Assembly: GCA_002307095.1 (NCBI GenBank)
Contig: DBTO01000167.1
Span: forward strand, 8,290-16,327
Length of the DNA: 8,038 nucleotides
Direction: 5' to 3'
DNA from: Sulfurospirillum sp. UBA1314
Lineage (GTDB): Bacteria; Campylobacterota; Campylobacteria; Campylobacterales; Sulfurospirillaceae
In this document: piece after piece, positions 1 to 4,607 of the stretch
Layout of the letters: each line of letters opens with the position of its first letter
How positions within the stretch are numbered: position 1 is the first letter of the stretch
The notes under the pieces: generated by a model
Told to the model about the DNA's origin: nothing
The model's input: the letters and a program-made list of their open reading frames with translations, nothing else
The model's database searches: none
Position numbers and translations under genes: made by a program

Positions 1-28
1 CTTTTCGATTTTATAACAGGAGCATTAG

Positions 29-244
29 ATGGCTTTATTAGAGGGAACCGTTAAATGGTTTAACAATGAAAAAGGTTTTGGTTTTATCCAACCAAATGAT
101 GGCGGAAAAGATGTATTCGTACACTTTCGTCAAGTAAACAGATCAGGTTATGGTCGTGTCTCTTTGGCAGAAGGCCAAAAAGTTACTTATGAACTAGGCG
201 AAGGTCCAAAAGGCCCACAAGCTGAGAACGTAACAGCACTATAA
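29..244 (+). CDS. Cold-shock domain protein (CspA family)
   Basis: This is a complete 71-residue single cold-shock domain, the usual size of bacterial Csp proteins. The family binds single-stranded RNA or DNA in the cytoplasm and acts as an RNA chaperone. The N-terminal GTVKWFN block is present. RNP1 (KGFGFI, residues 15-20) and RNP2 (VFVHF, residues 29-33) are intact, so the aromatic nucleic-acid-binding surface is preserved. The ATG follows AGGAG (18-22) with a 6-nt gap, which supports this start. The promoter and any long cold-responsive 5' leader would lie upstream of the window. The gene converges on the histidine kinase gene: the two stop codons lie within a 6-nt overlap (239-244). Family assignment is very secure. 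Whether it is cold-induced or constitutive cannot be told from this sequence. Confidence 0.97.
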   Translation: MALLEGTVKWFNNEKGFGFIQPNDGGKDVFVHFRQVNRSGYGRVSLAEGQKVTYELGEGPKGPQAENVTAL

Positions 245-1414
245 TTCTTCGGAGGAGATTTTCTCCTCCACCTCTTCTCTAAACCAATAGCTAAAAACAC
301 TTCCTTTTTTCTCTTCCGACTCGACTTCGATCACAATACCATATTTATCACAAATACTTTTGACAATACTCAGTCCAATTCCAAAGCCACCTTTGTAGAT
401 GTCGCCTCGGTAATGACGCTCAAAAATCTTCTGAGTCTCTTTAATCCCTATTCCTTGATCTTGGACTTTAAAACAGAGTTTGCCGTTGTCTGCGTTTAAT
501 GCGACTTCGATGATGGTGTGTGTGGGCGAATATTTGATGGCGTTCGTAATATTATTATCAATGATGCGTTGAAGCTCAATGCGATTGATGCGAACATACC
601 GTTCTGGCTCGATGTGGGAAATAATGCTAATCTCTTTCGAAAAACTCAGTGCCTCAAAATAGCTAATACGATCTTCTAAAAACGTTGAAAAATTGAGCAG
701 TTCAGTTGTGTAGGTAATCGTCTTGTATTTAATGAGGTACTCCAAATCATCGTACAACGTTGAAAGAGTGGAGAGTGCTGCAAGGGTGCGACCAAGACGC
801 TTGTCTTTGTACTTTTGCACCAATCCTTCAATGTTGAGCTGCATAATGCCTAGAGGTGTTTTGAGCTCATGCATTACATCGGTGAAAAAGTTATTCATGC
901 GAGTAGATGCTTCAATATGAGGTTTGAGCAACATCTTCATGAGTAAAAATGAGATGATAAACATACCAGAGAGCACAACGCCAACCATCACCAAAATATC
1001 CAATATAACCTGAGAGTACGAAAGTTCTTTTTGCACGATGAGGAAATTTGCATGTAAAATATTTTTTCGTAGGGCTTGCTTGTAAAAAAGAGCGTGCTCA
1101 CTTGTGTAAAATGGGCTATCAAATGAGGGAATGGGCTCTTGGATTAACGAAAAGACGATACGGTTTGAAGCGTCCAGAAGAGCACTTTTGTACACAATAG
1201 AACGGGGAAAAAGAAACGTTTTTTGCAAAGGTGAGAGGGTATAAATACTCTCTTCTATTGCTTCGGCGTAAAGACGTAGCTCTCTTTCTTGATTAAATTG
1301 GGAAAGACGCAAAGACGCAGAGAGGTAATTTAAAAGGGGAAAAGAGACCAGTAAAAGTGTCAGGAGTGTGAGAATAATAGCAAAGGTAAACGCATTTTTG
1401 GTCTCACTTTTCAA
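239..1414 (-). CDS. Two-component sensor histidine kinase
   Basis: This 391-residue inner-membrane histidine kinase is the likely phosphodonor for the response regulator encoded just upstream. TM1 spans about residues 10-33 and TM2 about 137-161, leaving a roughly 100-residue periplasmic region. No HAMP domain is evident between TM2 and the DHp helix. The H-box is MHELKTP with phospho-acceptor His182. ATP-binding elements are the N-box (N287, N291), G1 (DQGIGI, 319-324), the F-box (IFERHYRG) and G2 (GGFGIGL, 342-348), all intact. The start is a TTG preceded by AGGA and an in-frame TAG, so no longer form is possible. It overlaps the end of the regulator gene by 11 nt, which suggests translational coupling. 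The third gene of the operon is a periplasmic Cache protein that could supply or modulate its signal. The signal itself is not known. Confidence 0.95.
   Translation of the reverse strand: MKSETKNAFTFAIILTLLTLLLVSFPLLNYLSASLRLSQFNQERELRLYAEAIEESIYTLSPLQKTFLFPRSIVYKSALLDASNRIVFSLIQEPIPSFDSPFYTSEHALFYKQALRKNILHANFLIVQKELSYSQVILDILVMVGVVLSGMFIISFLLMKMLLKPHIEASTRMNNFFTDVMHELKTPLGIMQLNIEGLVQKYKDKRLGRTLAALSTLSTLYDDLEYLIKYKTITYTTELLNFSTFLEDRISYFEALSFSKEISIISHIEPERYVRINRIELQRIIDNNITNAIKYSPTHTIIEVALNADNGKLCFKVQDQGIGIKETQKIFERHYRGDIYKGGFGIGLSIVKSICDKYGIVIEVESEEKKGSVFSYWFREEVEEKISSEEL
251..269. terminator. GGAGGAG/CTCCTCC hairpin at the convergent gene ends
   Basis: A perfect 7-bp inverted repeat (251-257 with 263-269, loop ATTTT) lies 6 nt after the csp stop codon. 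It sits inside the last codons of the convergent histidine kinase gene, where it encodes the Glu-rich tail. Position and GC content suit a transcription stop or 3' stabiliser for the csp mRNA. No clear U-tract follows on the + strand, so it is not a textbook intrinsic terminator. Confidence 0.5.
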
Positions 1415-2063
1415 TTTTGTATCCTATCCCTTTTGCCGTGATAATCAAATCTTTATCAGTCTTGTCTCGTAATTTTTTAATCAGCATACGTATGTCATTT
1501 TCGCCCACTTCTTTGCCTTCCCAGACGTAGGCGTGAATGAGTTCGATGGAGATGAAATTACCTCTGTTTTTGACTAAAACAAAGAGAAGCTTGCGTTCAT
1601 AATTGCTCAAATTGACCTGTATCTCTTCAAACCAAAGGCTCTGATCATCGCTGTGGTAGGAAAAGCCATGCGTGAGAGGAATGACATCGAGTGTGGTATG
1701 CAGATGGTAGCTTTTGAGCGTTTGTGAGACGCGGTACTGAAGTTCCTTAAGTGAAAAAGGTTTGCGCAAATAATCATTGCAGCCAAGCTCATAGCCTAAC
1801 GAGAGGTTATTGATGTCGGTGAGGGAAGTAATAAAAATGATCGGTAAATCAAGCTTAGATTTACGAATCTCTTTGAGGATTTCATACCCATCCATATGGG
1901 GCACACGAATGTCCAAAAGGGCAAGGTGGTAGTGTTTTTCAAAGAGCGCATCAAGGGCAACAATCCCATCTTCAAAGGCATCGACTTCATAGCCCATCTC
2001 CTCCAAAGAGTCCTTAATGCTCTCATTATACGTATGGTCATCTTCTAGGAGTAAAATTTTCAT
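1404..2063 (-). CDS. OmpR-family response regulator
   Basis: This 219-residue cytoplasmic transcription regulator has a receiver domain at about residues 1-115 and a winged-helix DNA-binding domain (Trans_reg_C type) at about 125-219. Receiver landmarks are the acidic pair D8/D9, phospho-acceptor D51 (LLDIRVP), the T79/S80 switch region and K101 (RKPF). The C-terminal half ends in the typical IRMLIKKLRDK and KGIGYKIE segments of the recognition helix and wing. Its ATG overlaps the stop of the Cache gene as ATGA, and its 3' end overlaps the kinase gene by 11 nt. The three genes therefore form one tightly coupled operon. Regulators of this family usually bind direct repeats spaced by one helical turn. 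Such a repeat lies in the divergent promoter region (3067-3085), so autoregulation and control of the cytochrome gene are likely. That link is inferred. Confidence 0.96.
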   Translation of the reverse strand: MKILLLEDDHTYNESIKDSLEEMGYEVDAFEDGIVALDALFEKHYHLALLDIRVPHMDGYEILKEIRKSKLDLPIIFITSLTDINNLSLGYELGCNDYLRKPFSLKELQYRVSQTLKSYHLHTTLDVIPLTHGFSYHSDDQSLWFEEIQVNLSNYERKLLFVLVKNRGNFISIELIHAYVWEGKEVGENDIRMLIKKLRDKTDKDLIITAKGIGYKIEK

Positions 2064-3007
2064 CGAATCAGTACCTCATGTTGCAAGGAGTCTTGAATCG
2101 CAGGCTCCAAAGTCTTTACATGTAAAGGGGGCGAATGTGGTGTAAGCGAAGCTCGAAGAAGCAATGACTCTTTGAGTAATGATTCGTTAAACCAGATTCC
2201 AATGTAGCCAACCTGCTTGGCCTCGATATCAAAAAGCGGTGTGAATCCAAAAAGTACATCATTCCCTCTTGCAAAACCTTTTTCCAGCGTAGAGGTCGAG
2301 ATGATGGCGCTTAAAGCATTGAGACACTTGCTAGGGCAGCTATTGCTCACAATGACGTAGTTGTCTATTTTTTCCAACTCTTTCATCCATTCGCCAATCT
2401 CTAAAAGCTCTTTATCCATCAAAATGACAAAATTGATCTTTTTGGCATTCAGCTTTTGTGCGACTTCATCAAAACTGATGATGATCTCGAGTGAGCCAAT
2501 AAACTCCTCTTTGACGTAAATAGGGCACAGTGCTTTAATGTTCAAACGTTTTCCAAGCTCAATGGCAACGAGGGGAATTTTGGTTTGTTGAAGCAGCGTT
2601 ATGCCTTTGCGAAACGTTGAAAGGTCATCGCCGTAATCGTCAAAATCCCAACTTCGTACATACGCCTTTGCATCTTTGGTATGAAGTTGTACTTCAAGAT
2701 TTTCGATTTGAAGGTACTGTTTTGTTTTCAAAATTTCACTCTGCAACGTTTCAAAAAGTAATGCCCTGTTGTTGGTGAGGTAGCCCTCTTTAAGTTTCTC
2801 ATTTTGTGAGAGCATCAGTGCTATACTTAAAGCAAGTTGTTTTTCATGTGAGATCAAATCTTGCGTTAGACTCAGCACACTCTCAACGCTGTTTTTGGCA
2901 TCTTCAACATAAAGGTTGTGGTTAGCCCGATAGATCAAAAAGCCAAGGCTGAGTAACAACGTGCAAAAGAGACCAAAAAAGAGTGCAACGATGCGAAAAT
3001 TTTTGAT
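2060..3007 (-). CDS. Membrane-anchored periplasmic double-Cache sensor protein
   Basis: This protein has one N-terminal membrane helix followed by an extracytoplasmic region of about 280 residues and no recognisable output domain. The segment with RSWDFDDYGDDLSTFRKG and IELGKRL...ALCPIYVKEEFIGSLEI resembles double Cache domain 3 (dCache_3) ligand sensors of campylobacterotal chemoreceptors. It therefore probably senses a small ligand for the kinase encoded two genes downstream, a three-component arrangement analogous to TorT with TorS/TorR. The usual start codons give only TTG at 2959, with no ribosome site, and that start cuts the membrane helix in half. The frame is open to a TAG at 3025. 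AAGGA (3018-3014) sits 6 nt before ATC AAA AAT TTT CGC at 3007, giving a 315-residue protein beginning (M)KNFRIVALFFGLF. I therefore prefer an ATC start, although that is a rare codon choice. A CPSKC motif (C224/C228 in this numbering) could be redox active. The palindrome at 2114-2127 encodes LHVK near the C-terminus. Confidence 0.8.
   Translation of the reverse strand: MKNFRIVALFFGLFCTLLLSLGFLIYRANHNLYVEDAKNSVESVLSLTQDLISHEKQLALSIALMLSQNEKLKEGYLTNNRALLFETLQSEILKTKQYLQIENLEVQLHTKDAKAYVRSWDFDDYGDDLSTFRKGITLLQQTKIPLVAIELGKRLNIKALCPIYVKEEFIGSLEIIISFDEVAQKLNAKKINFVILMDKELLEIGEWMKELEKIDNYVIVSNSCPSKCLNALSAIISTSTLEKGFARGNDVLFGFTPLFDIEAKQVGYIGIWFNESLLKESLLLRASLTPHSPPLHVKTLEPAIQDSLQHEVLIR
2114..2127. 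repeat. Iterated palindrome copy, CTTTACATGTAAAG
   Basis: A perfect 14-bp palindrome lies inside the 3' part of the Cache gene, read as P-LHVK-T. It has the same core as the copies in the radical SAM fusion gene and in the last intergenic region, although these genes are unrelated. Confidence 0.8.
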
Positions 3008-3013
3008 GGGAAA

Positions 3014-3018
3014 TCCTT
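3014..3018 (-). promoter_or_regulatory. Ribosome binding site supporting an ATC start
   Basis: AAGGA on the minus strand is followed after 6 nt by ATC at 3007-3005. It is the only good Shine-Dalgarno sequence near the 5' end of the Cache gene. It argues for initiation upstream of the membrane helix rather than at TTG 2959. Confidence 0.6.
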
Positions 3019-3042
3019 TTGTCTAGAGAAACCATTGCAAAA

Positions 3043-3048
3043 GTATAC
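3043..3048 (-). promoter_or_regulatory. Candidate -10 box (TATACT) of the Cache/regulator/kinase operon
   Basis: TATACT on the minus strand lies about 35 nt before the proposed ATC start and gives a leader of about 30 nt. No good -35 hexamer is present, as is common in Campylobacterota. The expected -35 zone (near 3066-3071) overlaps the AAATTGAC repeat, so the regulator may also control this promoter. Confidence 0.4.
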
Positions 3049-3066
3049 CTTAAAAGTTTAGCAGAG

Positions 3067-3085
3067 AAATTGACGATAAATTGAC
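3067..3085 (+). promoter_or_regulatory. Tandem AAATTGAC repeat, candidate OmpR-type operator
   Basis: Two identical octamers (3067-3074 and 3078-3085) are separated by GAT, a start-to-start period of 11 bp. Two direct half-sites one helical turn apart are the usual binding pattern of OmpR/PhoB-family dimers. The repeat covers the -35 region of the cytochrome promoter (-10 at 3096-3101) and reaches the -35 zone of the divergent regulator operon. Binding by the regulator encoded at 1404-2063 is inferred from position. Confidence 0.55.
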
Positions 3086-3095
3086 ACACAAAGCG

Positions 3096-3101
3096 TATGA
3101 T
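3096..3101 (+). promoter_or_regulatory. Candidate -10 box (TATGAT) of the cytochrome gene
   Basis: TATGAT lies 31 nt before the ATG of the cytochrome gene. It has no consensus -35 at 17 bp (the TTGACA at 3081-3086 is only 9 bp away). A weak -35 overlapped by a tandem repeat is what an activator-dependent promoter would look like. Confidence 0.45.
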
Positions 3102-3132
3102 AGTCTAATGAATTATTCTAAAGGAGGCTTTT

Positions 3133-4128
3133 ATGAGAATAGATGGGATGTTACGACTGGCACTGGTTGTGTCCTGTGCAAGTGGGCTTTTTGCGTTGGA
3201 TACGGGGGAACTTGCTAAACGAAGTGACCAAGGTTTTAAGCCAGCAGTGGTAAAAGACTGGAAAGCGCCCGATGAAAAAATGATTCCCAGCAACCAATTT
3301 GGCGAAGATGTGCGTTATGGTAAAGCGTTAGTTCAAGAGACGTATAAATATATTGGCCCTGAAGTTGCCGATAAAAACATGCGATATGCTGGCAATAACC
3401 TTGCCTGTAATAGCTGTCACTTGGAGGCAGGAACTAAAAAATACTCTGCAGGCTTTATGGGCGTTTTTGCTTCTTTCCCACAATACAGCGCACGCGAAAA
3501 TGCGGTCGGTACGATTGAAGAGCGCATCAACGGGTGTATGGTACGCAGTATGAACGGTAAGCCATTGCCTGAGAGTTCAAAAGAGATGAAAGCGATCGTG
3601 ACGTACATGTACTGGTTAGCGCAAGGCGTGCCGATTGGGGCGAAAGTGGAAGGAAGCTCTTTGACGAAAATCGATCGTAAGATCATCATGAGCCGCGCGG
3701 CAGATCCAATTGCGGGTGAAAAAGTGTACAAAGAGATGTGTGCTTCGTGTCATGGCGACAATGGAGCTGGGGTTAAGCGTGAAGGCAAGGCAATGGGCTA
3801 TGAGTTTCCACCCTTGTGGGGGAAAGATACCTATAACACCGGTGCTGGTATGTTTAGACTGATTAAAGCAGCCGATTGGATTGTTGCCAATATGCCTTTA
3901 GGTGCGACCATCGATGCCAAAATATTGAGCGATGATCAAGCGTATGATGTGGCGGCGTATATCAATAACTACGACAAAGAGCGCCCTATCAAAGCCAATA
4001 AAGACAAAGACTTTCCTGATCTCAAAGTCAAAGCAGCCGATAGCGATGTTGGACCTTATGACGATAACAAAACGCGTCACCAACACAAATTTGGCCCTTA
4101 CCAAGGGATCATTATTCCTGCAAAATAA
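3133..4128 (+). CDS. tsdA: Diheme c-type cytochrome, TsdA-like thiosulfate dehydrogenase/tetrathionate reductase
   Basis: This is a 331-residue periplasmic diheme cytochrome c. The signal peptide covers about residues 1-21, with likely cleavage after SGLFA. Heme-binding motifs are CNSCH (92-96) and CASCH (203-207). The block RINGCMVRSMNGKPLP places Cys135 where TsdA enzymes carry the cysteine that ligates the active-site heme. Met254 in VANMPLG fits the distal ligand region of the second heme. TsdA couples two thiosulfates to tetrathionate plus two electrons. Campylobacterotal forms are known to run well in the tetrathionate-reducing direction, exchanging electrons with periplasmic carriers. 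AAGGAGG lies 5 nt before the ATG. The gene is divergent from, and probably controlled by, the adjacent sensor/regulator operon, which hints that thiosulfate or tetrathionate is the signal (inferred). Another diheme cytochrome of the same superfamily is the main alternative. Confidence 0.85.
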   Translation: MRIDGMLRLALVVSCASGLFALDTGELAKRSDQGFKPAVVKDWKAPDEKMIPSNQFGEDVRYGKALVQETYKYIGPEVADKNMRYAGNNLACNSCHLEAGTKKYSAGFMGVFASFPQYSARENAVGTIEERINGCMVRSMNGKPLPESSKEMKAIVTYMYWLAQGVPIGAKVEGSSLTKIDRKIIMSRAADPIAGEKVYKEMCASCHGDNGAGVKREGKAMGYEFPPLWGKDTYNTGAGMFRLIKAADWIVANMPLGATIDAKILSDDQAYDVAAYINNYDKERPIKANKDKDFPDLKVKAADSDVGPYDDNKTRHQHKFGPYQGIIIPAK

Positions 4129-4133
4129 ACATC

Positions 4134-4159
4134 CTGTGGCAAATTTCGGTTTGCCACAG
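4134..4159 (+). terminator. Hairpin after the cytochrome gene
   Basis: A perfect 10-bp inverted repeat, CTGTGGCAAA/TTTGCCACAG with loop TTTCGG, starts 6 nt after the cytochrome stop codon. The strength and position suit a transcription terminator. Only a short ATTTC follows, so release may be inefficient or factor-assisted. Confidence 0.65.
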
Positions 4160-4226
4160 ATTTCAACCACCGCTTTAAAAATCGACACTGCTTTCTTGCA
4201 ATAACGTTAGGTTTAGACTATTTCTT

Positions 4227-4232
4227 TATAAT
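4227..4232 (+). promoter_or_regulatory. Consensus -10 box (TATAAT) of the ygbA-like/radical SAM operon
   Basis: A perfect TATAAT lies 28 nt upstream of the ATG at 4260. At the -35 distance there is an 8-bp palindrome, TAACGTTA (4202-4209), rather than a TTGACA match. It may be a regulator site. It is not a TTAAC-N4-GTTAA site of the kind bound by the Campylobacter nitrosative-stress regulator NssR. Confidence 0.5.
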
Positions 4233-4259
4233 ACGGTATCAAATCAAAAAAGAGCCGCT

Positions 4260-4607
4260 ATGACTAAAGAGAAACTGATCACCGATACGCAAACCTTACA
4301 CCGTTTTCTTCAGCTTCATTGCGACAAAAAGCACCACGACGTTCCTAAGAAAAAAGGTGTTTTACAGGTGAGCTTTAAAGAAGAATCCTTATGTGAACTT
4401 CCGTACCATGTGTGCGAAGAGTGCGAGACGCTTTTTTTCTACGCGTATGGAAAGCTTAAAAATTGTCCGCATGAGCATAAACCCAGCTGTCGCAAGTGCC
4501 CCGATTCGTGTTATGAAAAACCGATGTGGAAAAAGATGGCTGAGGTCATGAGCTACAGTGGTATGCAACTTGGTCTTACCAAAATACGCAAAATCTTTTC
4601 CAAATAA
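4260..4607 (+). CDS. YgbA-like cysteine-rich protein (nitrous oxide-stimulated promoter family)
   Basis: This small cytoplasmic protein of 115 residues matches the YgbA_NO family pattern. It has an early CDKKHHD, then CELPYHVCEEC, a YAYGKLKNCPHEHKPSCRKCPDSCY block and a closing VMSYSGMQLGL. Eight cysteines (21, 45, 52, 55, 69, 77, 80, 84) together with several histidines suggest metal binding. In enterobacteria ygbA is induced by nitric oxide and contributes to recovery from nitrosative stress. The biochemical activity is not established, so only the family is called here. The ribosome site is weak (AAGAG). The stop codon shares one base with the ATG of the next gene (TAATG), so the two are co-translated. 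A consensus -10 box precedes it. Confidence 0.8.
   Translation: MTKEKLITDTQTLHRFLQLHCDKKHHDVPKKKGVLQVSFKEESLCELPYHVCEECETLFFYAYGKLKNCPHEHKPSCRKCPDSCYEKPMWKKMAEVMSYSGMQLGLTKIRKIFSK

Noticed and set aside
723..920. 65-residue + strand open frame opposite the kinase gene
   Set aside because: It lies antisense to the conserved DHp region of a well-supported gene, has no ribosome site and reads as low-complexity shadow protein.
3602..3611. GTACATGTAC palindrome within the cytochrome gene
   Set aside because: It shares only ACATGT with the iterated motif, lacks the TTT/AAA flanks and encodes the TYMYW segment. Chance is sufficient.
3898..4204. Open frames on both strands overlapping the end of the cytochrome gene
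   Set aside because: They are shadows of the cytochrome coding sequence with no recognisable domains. The + strand one runs across the proposed terminator hairpin.
4202..4209. TAACGTTA as a nitrosative-stress (NssR/FNR-like) operator
   Set aside because: It lacks the 4-bp spacer between half-sites expected for that family. Only an unspecific 8-bp palindrome can be claimed.
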